A stretch of DNA of 64,000 nt from positions 1 to 64,000 of the forward strand of contig NZ_BMVG01000012.1 in NCBI RefSeq assembly GCF_014650595.1. The letters are read 5' to 3'. Position 1 is the first letter of the stretch. Each line of letters starts with the position of its first letter. Shown here piece after piece: positions 52,953-61,326 of the stretch. Origin of the DNA: Streptomyces alanosinicus. Its GTDB lineage: Bacteria > Actinomycetota > Actinomycetes > Streptomycetales > Streptomycetaceae. The position numbers were made by a program, and so were the translations under genes. The notes below the pieces were generated by a model. The model saw only the letters and a list, made by a program, of their open reading frames with translations, was not told the origin of the DNA and searched no databases.

Positions 52953-53606
52953 TCAGATCCGGTAGCCGGAGCCGGGGACGGTGACGATCACCGGTGGCTC
53001 GCCGAGCTTGCGGCGCAGGGTCATCACCGTGACGCGCACGACGTTGGTGAACGGGTCGGTGTTCTCGTCCCAGGCCTTCTCCAGCAGCTGCTCGGCCGAG
53101 ACGACCGCGCCCTCGCTGCGCATGAGCACCTCCAGCACCGCGAACTCCTTGGGCGCGAGCTGGATCTCCTTGCCCTCGCGGAAGACCTCGCGACGGTTGG
53201 GGTCGAGCTTGATCCCGGCGCGCTCCAGGACGGGCGGCAGGGGCACGCTCGTACGGCGGCCGAGAGCGCGCACGCGCGCGATCAGCTCGCTGAACGCGAA
53301 GGGCTTGGGCAGATAGTCGTCGGCGCCGATCTCCAAGCCCTCGACCCGGTCACTGACGTCGCCGGAGGCCGTGAGCATGAGCACGCGCGTGGGCATGCCC
53401 AGCTCGACGATCTTGCGGCAGACGTCGTCGCCGTGCACGAGCGGGAGGTCGCGGTCGAGGACGACCACGTCATAGTCGTTGACGCCGATGCGCTCCAGGG
53501 CGGCCGCACCGTCGTACACGACGTCGACGGCCATGGCCTCCCGGCGCAGTCCGGTGGCCACCGCATCGGCGAGCAGCTGCTCGTCCTCGACGACGAGTAC
53601 GCGCAC
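52953..53606 (-). CDS. cutR: Response regulator CutR, OmpR family
   Basis: 217 residues. Receiver domain with VLVVEDEQLLADA, phospho-Asp in VVVLDRDLPLVHGD and Lys in YLPKPFAFSELIAR. Winged-helix domain with LAPKEFAVLEVLMR, NVVRVTVMTLRRKLG and GSGYRI. GTG start at 53606 gives the usual length. It is six bases upstream of cutS. Possible autoregulatory direct repeats lie about 100 bases upstream. Confidence 0.9.
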   Translation of the reverse strand: MRVLVVEDEQLLADAVATGLRREAMAVDVVYDGAAALERIGVNDYDVVVLDRDLPLVHGDDVCRKIVELGMPTRVLMLTASGDVSDRVEGLEIGADDYLPKPFAFSELIARVRALGRRTSVPLPPVLERAGIKLDPNRREVFREGKEIQLAPKEFAVLEVLMRSEGAVVSAEQLLEKAWDENTDPFTNVVRVTVMTLRRKLGEPPVIVTVPGSGYRI

Positions 53607-54021
53607 GTCGCAAGTCCTTCCTCTGTCCGCCCGCGGGGCGCGGCGTGCGCGCGTGCGGGCAGGGGTGTTCGTGGGGTGTGACCTCCATCCTGCCCTTTTC
53701 AGCCGTAAGTCGGCTGTAAGGCGGGTTGCGGGCCGCATGGATCCGCGCTCCGGGGGAGGAATACGAGATTTTCTCCTCCGGTTGAGGTTTCCGGGCAGGG
53801 GAGCCAGGGGAGGACGGCTTTACACCCCGCGATCACGCTCTGCATGTGCCGCAGCACCATGCGGTACATGGCGATCCGCTTCGGCAGAGTGGACGCGGGT
53901 GTCCGGCACCGTCGCCGCCCGGCAGGGCAGCGCTGGGCACCTGTGAGAGATGTGATCGCCCCTTTCCCAACCGGCACACCCCCGTGCCACCGACCCACGA
54001 CCCTGGACGAGGGGGCGCAGC
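53607..54021. other. Intergenic between cutR and the small gene
   Basis: A 415-base gap between divergent genes. Apart from the 11-bp direct repeats at 53704-53725 and the start region of the gene at 54022 I see no gene or clear RNA structure. Confidence 0.5.
53704..53725 (-). promoter_or_regulatory. Candidate CutR binding site
   Basis: Two adjacent 11-base direct repeats (GTAAGTCGGCT and GTAAGGCGGGT, 8 of 11 identical) about 100 bases upstream of cutR. OmpR-family regulators bind direct repeats with 11-base spacing. Inference only. Confidence 0.3.
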
Positions 54022-54195
54022 ATGGACGCTTTCACCGCAGGACTTCTGCAGCGCATAAGGGCGACCGAGTCCGACCTGTCGCGGGCTCGCGACGAGGGTG
54101 ACGACTTCCTTGTCGAGGTGGAGCAGGCAGAGCTCGACGACCTGCGACGCCTCGCCGCCGAACACGGTGTGGAGGTCGGCGCGCACCGCGTCTGA
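54022..54195 (+). CDS. Small conserved-looking protein, unknown
   Basis: 57 residues, ATG preceded by GAGGGGG. It is helical and acidic (MDAFTAGLLQRIRATESDL, EVEQAELDDLRRLAAEHGV), with regular heptad-like hydrophobics, so a short coiled coil is likely. It is followed by a strong terminator, which supports a real gene. Function unknown. Confidence 0.75.
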   Translation: MDAFTAGLLQRIRATESDLSRARDEGDDFLVEVEQAELDDLRRLAAEHGVEVGAHRV

Positions 54196-54218
54196 TCGGC
54201 CCGTAGAGCGCACCAGCG

Positions 54219-54249
54219 GGACCCCCGGCGAATCCAGCGCCGGGGGTCC
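54219..54249 (+). terminator. Terminator after the small gene
   Basis: 12-base perfect arms (GGACCCCCGGCG / CGCCGGGGGTCC) with a seven-base loop, 24 bases past the stop. Confidence 0.8.
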
Positions 54250-54284
54250 TGCGCGTTCCGATCCTCTTCCCGGCCGCGACGGCC

Positions 54285-54364
54285 CTCAGACGCGACAGCT
54301 CTCAGACACGACGGCCCTCAGACACGACGGTCCTCGGACTCGACGGCTCTCAGACACGACGGCG
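54285..54364. repeat. Five tandem copies of a 16-bp unit
   Basis: Units start at 54285, 54301, 54317, 54333 and 54349 with consensus CTCAGACACGACGGCC. Copies differ at one to four positions. It sits between the terminator and the convergent inositol monophosphatase gene; a likely variable-number repeat. Confidence 0.85.
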
Positions 54365-54399
54365 GGAACCGGCGGTGTCGAACCCGACTCGACTCCCGC

Positions 54400-55215
54400 T
54401 CAGTCGTGCCATGCCCCGAACTCCTCCAGCAGGCCCTGCAGCGGCTCGAAGACGCCCGGCGACCCGGCGACGGTGAGATCCCGGGACGGACCTTCCCCGT
54501 GCCGGCCGCCGACCAGCGCACCGGCCTCCCGGGCGATCAGGTCACCGGCGGCGAAGTCCCATGCGTTGAGCCCCCGTTCGTAGTACCCGTCGAGCCGGCC
54601 GCAGGCCACGTCGCACAGGTCGACCGCCGCCGAGCCGCTGCGCCGGATGTCCCGCAGCAGCGGGATCAGCCGGCCGGCCACCTCGGCCTGGTGGGCGCGG
54701 ACCTCGGCCACGTAGTTGAAGCCGGTGGAGACCAGGGCCTGGTCCAGCGGGGGCGCGGGGCGGCAGGCGAGCGCCCGCTCGCCCTCCCAGGCACCGGTGG
54801 CCCACGCGCCGCCACCGCGCACGGCGTGATACGTCTCGCCGCGCATCGGAGCCGCGACGACCCCGGCGACCGTCTCGCCGTCCTGCTCGGCCGCGATGGA
54901 CACCGCCCAGGTCGGCAGGCCGTAGAGGTAGTTCACGGTGCCGTCGAGGGGGTCGATCACCCAGCGGATGCCGCTGGTGCCCTCGCTGGAGGCGCCCTCC
55001 TCGCCGAGGAAGCCGTCGTCGGGACGCCGGCCGGAGATCAGGTCGGTGATCAGTTTCTCGGCCGCGATGTCCATCTCGGTGACGACGTCGATCGGGCTCG
55101 ACTTCGTCCTCGCCACGGCCAGGTCGGCCGGGCGGCCGTCCCGCAGCAGCTCTCCGGCCCGGCGGGCGGCCTCCTGGGCCAGCTCCAGCAGTTCCCGGTG
55201 CAGGGCGTCGGTCAC
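54400..55215 (-). CDS. Inositol monophosphatase family protein
   Basis: 271 residues with the metal-binding motifs FLGEEGASS, WVIDPLDGTVNYLYG and NAWDFAAGDLIAREAG. These bind the Mg2+ ions of IMPase/SuhB enzymes. Likely substrates are inositol-1-phosphate or related sugar phosphates. GTG 55215 follows the ferrochelatase stop by only eight bases, so the two are cotranscribed. Confidence 0.92.
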   Translation of the reverse strand: MTDALHRELLELAQEAARRAGELLRDGRPADLAVARTKSSPIDVVTEMDIAAEKLITDLISGRRPDDGFLGEEGASSEGTSGIRWVIDPLDGTVNYLYGLPTWAVSIAAEQDGETVAGVVAAPMRGETYHAVRGGGAWATGAWEGERALACRPAPPLDQALVSTGFNYVAEVRAHQAEVAGRLIPLLRDIRRSGSAAVDLCDVACGRLDGYYERGLNAWDFAAGDLIAREAGALVGGRHGEGPSRDLTVAGSPGVFEPLQGLLEEFGAWHD

Positions 55216-55223
55216 GGGGCTCC

Positions 55224-56351
55224 TCATGCGTAGGGGCTGTCGGCACCGGCGGCGGCCGGGCGCGGGGCGCGGGCCGGGCAGCAGCCGACCGGGCAGAGGT
55301 TGTGGGACGGGCCGAGGGCACCCAGTGCGCAGGGGGTGACCTCCTGGCCGCGCTCCACGGCGGCGCGCTCGGTGATCAGCTCGCGCACCGCGGCGGCGAA
55401 CCTCGGGTCGGCGCCCACGGTGGCCGAGCGGCGCACGGGCAGGCTCAGTTCCGCGGCCTTGGCCTCGGCCTCGGTGTCGAGGTCGTAGAGGACCTCCATG
55501 TGGTCCGAGACGAAGCCGATGGGGGCCATGACGACGGCCGGGACGCCCGCCGCGTGCCGCTCCTCCAGGTGGTCGCAGATGTCCGGCTCCAGCCACGGGA
55601 TGTGCGGGGCGCCGGAACGCGACTGGTAGACGAGGCGCCAGGGGTGGTCGATGCCGGTGCGCTCACGGACCGCGTCGGCGATCAGCTCGGCCACGTCCAG
55701 GTGCTGTTCGACATAGGCGCCGCCCTCGCCGTGGGCCTCGACGGGGCCGGAGGTGTCGGCGGCGGAGGTCGGGATGGAGTGCGTGGTGAAGGCGATGTGG
55801 GCGCCCGCGCGGACGTCCTCGGGGAGGTCGGCGAGGGAGCGCAGCACGCCGTCGATCATGGGCTCGACGAAGCCGGGGTGGTTGAAGTAGTGCCGCAGCT
55901 TGTCGATCCTGGGCGGTTCGAGACCCTCGGCCCGCAGCGTGGCCAGTGCGTCGGCGAGGTTCTCGCGGTACTGCCGGCAGCCCGAGTAGGAGGCGTAGGC
56001 GCTGGTGGTGAGGACCAGGATGCGGCGGCGGCCGTCGGCGGCCATCTCGCGCAGGGTGTCCGTCAGATACGGCGCCCAGTTGCGGTTGCCCCAGTAGACC
56101 GGCAGGTCCAGGCCGTGTTCGGCGAAGTCCTTGCGCAGGGCGTCCAGCAGGGCGCGATTCTGGTCGTTGATGGGGCTGACCCCGCCGAACAGGAAGTAGT
56201 GTTGCCCGACTTCCTTCAGGCGTTCCTTCGGAATGCCGCGCCCGCGTGTGACGTTCTCCAGGAAGGGGACCACGTCGTCCGGGCCTTCGGGGCCGCCGAA
56301 GGAGAGCAGGAGCAGGGCGTCGTACGGGGTGGCATCGAGCGCGTCTGGCAT
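55224..56351 (-). CDS. hemH: Ferrochelatase (coproporphyrin-type, actinobacterial)
   Basis: 375 residues. Ferrochelatase hallmarks: LLLSFGGPEGPDDVVPFL, YFLFGGVSPIN, GNRNWAPYLTDTL, FTTHSIP (catalytic His) and IGFVSDHMEVLYDLD. The C-terminus has the cysteine cluster CALG...LCPVGCCPA that holds a [2Fe-2S] centre in many actinobacterial enzymes. It inserts iron into coproporphyrin III in the Gram-positive heme route. A candidate iron box lies about 100 bases upstream. Start at 56351. Confidence 0.94.
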   Translation of the reverse strand: MPDALDATPYDALLLLSFGGPEGPDDVVPFLENVTRGRGIPKERLKEVGQHYFLFGGVSPINDQNRALLDALRKDFAEHGLDLPVYWGNRNWAPYLTDTLREMAADGRRRILVLTTSAYASYSGCRQYRENLADALATLRAEGLEPPRIDKLRHYFNHPGFVEPMIDGVLRSLADLPEDVRAGAHIAFTTHSIPTSAADTSGPVEAHGEGGAYVEQHLDVAELIADAVRERTGIDHPWRLVYQSRSGAPHIPWLEPDICDHLEERHAAGVPAVVMAPIGFVSDHMEVLYDLDTEAEAKAAELSLPVRRSATVGADPRFAAAVRELITERAAVERGQEVTPCALGALGPSHNLCPVGCCPARAPRPAAAGADSPYA

Positions 56352-56450
56352 GTCTCGATCCTGCCACCCGCCTCTGACAGCCGGGGAACAGCAGGGTGAC
56401 GAGTCGGGTTCCAGTGGGTTTAGCCCGGTTTTTCCCGCCGTCATCCGGGG

Positions 56451-56469
56451 TGCAATTAGGGTCACCTAA
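56451..56469. promoter_or_regulatory. Candidate iron box (DmdR/IdeR)
   Basis: TGCAATTAGGGTCACCTAA matches 14 of 19 positions of the Streptomyces iron-box consensus as I recall it (TTAGGTTAGGCTCACCTAA); the right-hand 14 bases match at 13. It lies between divergent hemH and the MFS gene, where it could control either. Confidence 0.5.
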
Positions 56470-56523
56470 CTCGTAAGCTGTATCAGCCGCATTCGCGCCT
56501 TACCGAGCCGTCCCGGAGACCAC

Positions 56524-57762
56524 GTGCCCAGCCCCTACAGAGCCCTGTTCGCCGAGCCCGGCACCAAGGCGTTCTCCGTCGCGGGATTTCTCGGCCGGAT
56601 GCCGCTGTCGATGATGGGCATCGGCGTGGTCACGATGGTCTCCCAGCTGACCGGGCGCTACGGACTCGCGGGCGCGCTGTCGGCCACCATCGCGCTGGCC
56701 GCCGCGGCGATCGGACCCCAGATATCCCGGCTGGTCGACCGGCACGGACAGCGCCGGGTGCTGCGCCCCGCGACCCTGGTGGCGCTCACGGCGGCGGCCG
56801 GGCTGCTGCTCGCCGCGCACTGGTCGTGGCCGGACTGGGTGCTGTTCGTGTGCGCGGCCGGGATCGGCTCGGTGCCGAGCCTCGGCGCGATGGTCCGGGC
56901 CCGCTGGGCGGCGCTGTACCGGGGCACCGAGAAGCTGCACACCGCCTACTCGTTCGAGTCGGTCGTCGACGAGATCTGCTTCATCTTCGGCCCGATCATC
57001 TCCATCGGGCTGTCCACCGTCTGGTTCCCGGAGGCCGGGCCGCTGCTCGCCGCCTGTTTCCTGGCGGCCGGCGTCTTCTGGCTCACTTCCCAGCGCGCCA
57101 CCGAGCCGGCGCCGCACCCGCGCGAGCAGCACGGCGGTGGTACGGCGCTGCGCTCGGCGGGGCTGCAGGTACTGGTGGGCACTTTCGCGGCGACGGGCGC
57201 GATCTTCGGATCGGTGGACGTGGTCACCGTCGCCTTCGCCGACGAGCGCGGCCACAAGGGCGCGGCGAGCGTCGTGCTGGCGCTGTACGCGGCCGGTTCC
57301 TGCGTGGCCGGGGTGGTCTTCGGACTGCTGCGCTTCGCCGGAGCACCGGAACGCCGCTGGCTACTGGGCGTGGCGGCCATGGCCGTGAGTATGATCCCCC
57401 TCCTACTGGTCGGAAACCTGCCGCTTCTGGCCGTGGCGCTGTTCGTTGCGGGGCTGTCCATCGCACCGACGATGATCACGACGATGTCCCTCATCGAAGA
57501 GCACGTACCTCGCGCGAAGCTCACCGAGGGCATGACCTGGGTGAGCACCGGCCTCGCGGTCGGGGTCGCGCTCGGCTCGTCCGTGGCCGGCTGGGTCATC
57601 GACGCGGCCGGGGCGCGGGCCGGGTACGGGGTTCCGGCCGTGTCCGGGGCCGCCGCGGTCGCGGTGGGTTTCCTCGGGTACCGCCGGCTGCGCAGGCCGG
57701 CCGCGGGTCGGGGAGGCACCGTTGAGCAGCACGGCGAACGGGAAGAACGGCACCTGGCGTAA
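56524..57762 (+). CDS. MFS transporter
   Basis: 412 residues with about 12 membrane helices. RLVDRHGQRRVLRPA is motif A after helix 2 and repeats less well after helix 8. The acidic helix segment SFESVVDEICFIFGP is common in a family of actinobacterial putative exporters. GTG start with GGAGA upstream. Substrate unknown; the iron box in front hints at an iron or heme link. It overlaps the next gene by 41 bases. Confidence 0.85.
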   Translation: MPSPYRALFAEPGTKAFSVAGFLGRMPLSMMGIGVVTMVSQLTGRYGLAGALSATIALAAAAIGPQISRLVDRHGQRRVLRPATLVALTAAAGLLLAAHWSWPDWVLFVCAAGIGSVPSLGAMVRARWAALYRGTEKLHTAYSFESVVDEICFIFGPIISIGLSTVWFPEAGPLLAACFLAAGVFWLTSQRATEPAPHPREQHGGGTALRSAGLQVLVGTFAATGAIFGSVDVVTVAFADERGHKGAASVVLALYAAGSCVAGVVFGLLRFAGAPERRWLLGVAAMAVSMIPLLLVGNLPLLAVALFVAGLSIAPTMITTMSLIEEHVPRAKLTEGMTWVSTGLAVGVALGSSVAGWVIDAAGARAGYGVPAVSGAAAVAVGFLGYRRLRRPAAGRGGTVEQHGEREERHLA

Positions 57763-59050
57763 CTGGGGCGGTAACGTCTCCGCCCGGCCCGCCCGGCAGG
57801 TCGCGCCGGCGTCCGTGGAGGAACTGGCCGCGGCGGTGCGCCGGGCCGCCGAGGACGGCCTGAAGGTGAAGGCGGTCGGGACCGGGCACTCCTTCACATC
57901 GATCGCCGCGACCGACGGTGTATTGATCCGCCCTCAACTGTTGACCGGTATCCGCAATATCGACCGAGAAGCCATGACCGTCACGGTCGAGGCCGGCACT
58001 CCGCTCAAGCGACTCAACGCGGCGCTGGCGCGCGAGGGTCTGTCGCTCACCAACATGGGCGACATCATGGAGCAGACCGTCTCCGGGGCCACGAGTACCG
58101 GCACGCACGGCACGGGCCGTGAGTCCGCCTCCATCGCCGCCCAGATCAAAGGCCTCGAACTCGTCACGGCGGACGGTTCGGTGCTCACCTGCTCCGAGAA
58201 GGGGACCGAGGAAGAGCGCGCGGTCTTCGCGGCCGCCCGCACAGGCCTCGGCGCCCTCGGCATCGTCACCGCGATCACCTTCGCCGTGGAGCCGCTGTTC
58301 CTGCTGACCGCGCGCGAGGAACCGATGCCGTTCGATCGGGTTCTCAATGAGTTCGATCAACTGTGGGCGGAGAACGAGCACTTCGAGTTCTACTGGTTCC
58401 CGCACACCGGCAGCACCAACACCAAGCGCAACAACCGCAGCGCCGGACCCGAGCGGCCCGTGGGACAGGTGGCCGGCTGGATCGAGGACGAGTTCCTCTC
58501 CAACGGTGTCTTCCAGGTGGCCCAGTGGGTCGGCCGCGCCGCCCCCGCGGCCGTCCCCGCCATCGCGCAGATCTCCAGCAAGGCCCTGTCCGCACGGACG
58601 TACACGGACATCCCGTACAAGGTGTTCACCTCGCCGCGCCGGGTGCGTTTCGTGGAGATGGAGTACGCCGTCCCGCGCGCCGCCCTGGTGGAGACGCTGC
58701 GCGAGCTGAGGACCATGGTGGAGCACTCGGGGCTGCGCGTCAGCTTCCCCGTCGAGGTGCGCACCGCCCCGGCCGACGACATCACCCTGTCCACCGCCTC
58801 CGGCCGGGACAGCGCCTACATCGCCGTCCATATGTTCCGGGGCACGCCGTACCAGGCCTACTTCACCGCGGCCGAGCGGATCTTCACCGCGCACGAGGGC
58901 CGGCCGCACTGGGGCAAGGTGCACACCCGGGACGCCGAGTACTTCGCGCGCGTGTATCCGCGCTTCGGCGAGTTCACTGCGCTGAGGGACCGCCTTGACC
59001 CGGAACGGCTGTTCCAGAACGACTACTTGCGGAGGGTTCTGGGGGCGTAG
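57722..59050 (+). CDS. FAD-linked aldonolactone oxidase-like enzyme (D-arabinono-1,4-lactone oxidase type)
   Basis: 442 residues of the VAO flavoprotein family: FAD-binding KAVGTGHSFTSIAATDG, TVEAGTPLKRLNAAL, ATSTGTHGTG and TGLGALGIVTAITF, then an ALO C-terminal domain with HWGKVHTRDAEYFARVYPRF (W.K.H signature) and RLDPERLFQNDYL. It should oxidise an aldonolactone or alditol using oxygen. The TTG start at 57722 is unusual but has GGGAGG six bases upstream and gives the normal N-terminus (GTWRNWGGN). Confidence 0.88.
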   Translation: MSSTANGKNGTWRNWGGNVSARPARQVAPASVEELAAAVRRAAEDGLKVKAVGTGHSFTSIAATDGVLIRPQLLTGIRNIDREAMTVTVEAGTPLKRLNAALAREGLSLTNMGDIMEQTVSGATSTGTHGTGRESASIAAQIKGLELVTADGSVLTCSEKGTEEERAVFAAARTGLGALGIVTAITFAVEPLFLLTAREEPMPFDRVLNEFDQLWAENEHFEFYWFPHTGSTNTKRNNRSAGPERPVGQVAGWIEDEFLSNGVFQVAQWVGRAAPAAVPAIAQISSKALSARTYTDIPYKVFTSPRRVRFVEMEYAVPRAALVETLRELRTMVEHSGLRVSFPVEVRTAPADDITLSTASGRDSAYIAVHMFRGTPYQAYFTAAERIFTAHEGRPHWGKVHTRDAEYFARVYPRFGEFTALRDRLDPERLFQNDYLRRVLGA

Positions 59051-59744
59051 GCGTCGTGGCGGACCCGCTGGGCGTGGGGGTCGGCGACGGGCTCGGGCCG
59101 TCGCTCGGTTCCCCGCCCGGGGAGTCGCCGGGCGTCGGGGGCGGCGTGCTGTGGGCCGTACCACCGCCTGAGTCGGGCGTGCCTGCGGGGGGCGACGCGC
59201 CCGAAGGAGGCCGTGTCTCATCGGACTTGGCCGGGGAGTCGGGGGTGGAGGGGGACGAGCGCCGTCCGGTGAAGGCGTCACCGACCGTCGTCCCCGCGCC
59301 GCCGCTGAAGGTGCTGTCGGACACCAGCTCGTACGTCGTGATCCCGGCCATGGTGACCCCGAACACCAGGGCTGCCGCGACCACCGGCCGCCGCCAGCTC
59401 CTGAGACGCGCACGGTAGACGGTGCCCTCGGTGAACTCGCCCGGCGACAGTGGCACTTGGTGATCAGCGGGGCGAGGCGTGACCGTCGCCTCCTTCAGCT
59501 GCTCCCCGGTCCGCTTGAAGAAGTGCTGGAACAGCGTGCCCCCGCAGGTGGCGACGATGCTGACGACTCCCGCGCCGAGGATCGTGCCGTACACCCCGAA
59601 GTACGAGGCCAGTTTGGCCGCCACGACCGCCGCCAGGGCGCTGCCCGCGACCTGGGGGACGCTCAGGTCGATCCGTTTGCGACCCTGATCGGGCGTTTCA
59701 CGCATACCCGGAACTTCCCTGCCTTCCCCGTACTTGATCGACAT
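58974..59744 (-). CDS. Hypothetical membrane protein with Pro/Ser-rich tail
   Basis: About 256 residues. Two or three membrane segments (AGSALAAVVAAKLASYFGVY, TILGAGVVSIVATCGGTLF, RPVVAAALVFGVTMAGITTY) are followed by about 120 residues of Pro, Ser, Thr and Gly, which should be extended and outside the cell. The last 77 bases overlap the end of the convergent oxidase gene. Start at 59744 or 59705. Family not recognised. Confidence 0.6.
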   Translation of the reverse strand: MSIKYGEGREVPGMRETPDQGRKRIDLSVPQVAGSALAAVVAAKLASYFGVYGTILGAGVVSIVATCGGTLFQHFFKRTGEQLKEATVTPRPADHQVPLSPGEFTEGTVYRARLRSWRRPVVAAALVFGVTMAGITTYELVSDSTFSGGAGTTVGDAFTGRRSSPSTPDSPAKSDETRPPSGASPPAGTPDSGGGTAHSTPPPTPGDSPGGEPSDGPSPSPTPTPSGSATTPTPPEPSASSRSGTAVPGQGGPSAQ

Positions 59745-60198
59745 TGGCCAACCGACTGCACGAGATAGGGACGTACAGTCGAAACCATTAGTTCCGTTTC
59801 TGGGGATTACGTGAACTTCGCCACGTTCATGATCGGCAAAACCGGTTGCCAGAGGCCGAGTCGACACCCTTGTCGCCACTCTTACGAGAAGTTGGGCGGC
59901 GCGCCCATCCACGCACATGGTCCAAATGGAGTACTGTTGCGAGCCCTGGGTCCGGTCTCCCACCAGGGTGTCCGCGGCCTTGCAGGACCGCCGGGAGGGG
60001 GGCTAGTTGCACAGGGTGATGGAGTTGGTCACTTTGCGTTGCGAACAGGTAACCGTGCCATAACGGCGACCCAGGGCCCGCGCCCGACACGCCGGGCAAC
60101 TCGGCAAGGTTGTGGCAGGCTGCACCCGGGCAGGCCACACTCGACTAGCGGAAGCAGCGACGCACGTGACGTCGGCAGGCACCACCCGGGAGGTCCCC
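59745..60198. other. Intergenic before sepH
   Basis: A 454-base gap between divergent genes, with the only clear element being GGGAGG before the sepH ATG. Presumably it carries both promoters. No convincing gene or RNA was found. Confidence 0.5.
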
Positions 60199-61239
60199 AT
60201 GCCCGAACTGCGTGTCGTGGCCGTCTCGAATGACGGCACACGGCTGGTGCTCAAAGCTGCCGACTCAACGGAGTACACGCTTCCGATCGACGAACGTCTC
60301 CGCGCCGCCGTGCGCGGCGACCGGCCGCGCCTCGGCCAGATCGAGATCGAGGTCGAGAGCCATCTGCGCCCGCGCGACATCCAGGCGCGTATACGTGCCG
60401 GTGCCACCGCGGAAGAGGTCGCCCAGCTCGCCGGCATCTCCGTCGACCGGGTACGACGCTTCGAGGGCCCCGTGCTGGCCGAGCGCGCCTTCATGGCCGA
60501 GCGCGCCCGCAAGACCCCCGTGCGCCGCCCCGGCGAGAACTCCGGTCCGCAGCTCGGCGAGGCCGTCCAGGAGCGGCTGTTGCTGCGCGGCGCCGACAAG
60601 GACTCCGTGCAGTGGGACTCCTGGCGCCGCGACGACGGCACCTGGGAGGTCCTCCTCGTCTACCTGGTGGCGGGCGAACCGCACTCGGCGAGCTGGACGT
60701 ACGACCCGCCCCGGCGGCTCGTACAGGCCGTGGACGACGAGGCGCGCTCGCTCATCGGCGAGTCCGACGACCTCGCCGTGCCCGAGCCGAGCTTCCCGTT
60801 CGTCCCGCGCATCGCCCGGCTCCCGCGCGAGCGCTCGATGGACCGGGCGCTCGACCGGAGCGAGCGGGAGCGGCCGAGCCTGCCCGCGCAGTCGTCCGAG
60901 CCCGCCGAGGAGAGCACGGGCGAACGCGACTCGCTGACCAGCCTGTTGGAGGCCGTACCGAGCTTCCGGGGCGACCTGGTCGTTCCGGAGCGCCCGGCGG
61001 AGACGCCGGAGGAGCCCGCCGAGGAACCGGCGGCCGAGGAACCACCGGCCCCCGCCGCCTCAGCCGGTTCGGCCTACGCGGACGTCCTCATGCCCCGCTC
61101 CGTGGGCAGCCACCGCGACCGGCTCATCGGCGCCACCGACCGGCAGGCCGAGGCCGACGGCGTCCGCCCCGGCCGCCGTGCCGCGGTGCCGAGCTGGGAC
61201 GAGATCGTGTTCGGCACGCGCCGCAAGAAGCAGGAGTAA
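60199..61239 (+). CDS. sepH: Septation protein SepH
   Basis: 346 residues. The N-terminal DUF3071 domain (MPELRVVAVSNDGTRLVLKA, VRGDRPRLGQIEIE) contains a helix-turn-helix-like part (ATAEEVAQLAGISVDRVRRF). A long, acidic, Pro-rich linker leads to a short conserved C-terminal stretch (VPSWDEIVFGTRRKKQE). SepH binds FtsZ and promotes its assembly at sporulation septa in Streptomyces. It is a single gene with its own terminator. Confidence 0.93.
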   Translation: MPELRVVAVSNDGTRLVLKAADSTEYTLPIDERLRAAVRGDRPRLGQIEIEVESHLRPRDIQARIRAGATAEEVAQLAGISVDRVRRFEGPVLAERAFMAERARKTPVRRPGENSGPQLGEAVQERLLLRGADKDSVQWDSWRRDDGTWEVLLVYLVAGEPHSASWTYDPPRRLVQAVDDEARSLIGESDDLAVPEPSFPFVPRIARLPRERSMDRALDRSERERPSLPAQSSEPAEESTGERDSLTSLLEAVPSFRGDLVVPERPAETPEEPAEEPAAEEPPAPAASAGSAYADVLMPRSVGSHRDRLIGATDRQAEADGVRPGRRAAVPSWDEIVFGTRRKKQE

Positions 61240-61260
61240 GCGGCCGCACGGAAACGGAAA

Positions 61261-61286
61261 GTGGGGGCACGCGTGCGTGCCCCCAC
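61261..61286 (+). terminator. Terminator after sepH
   Basis: 12-base perfect arms (GTGGGGGCACGC / GCGTGCCCCCAC) with a two-base gap, 21 bases past the stop and before the convergent sulfurtransferase. Confidence 0.8.
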
Positions 61287-61326
61287 ATCCCTGTGCCGTC
61301 ACGGCGAAGCCGCCGCCCGGCTGCCG

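Noticed and set aside
54285..54364. CRISPR array
   Set aside because: The units are 16 bp and directly adjacent with no spacers; it is a tandem repeat. No cas genes are present.
59811..60198. Open frame before sepH as a separate gene
   Set aside because: It has low-complexity, Arg/Gly-rich sequence, no good ribosome site and no protein-like pattern; treated as promoter region.
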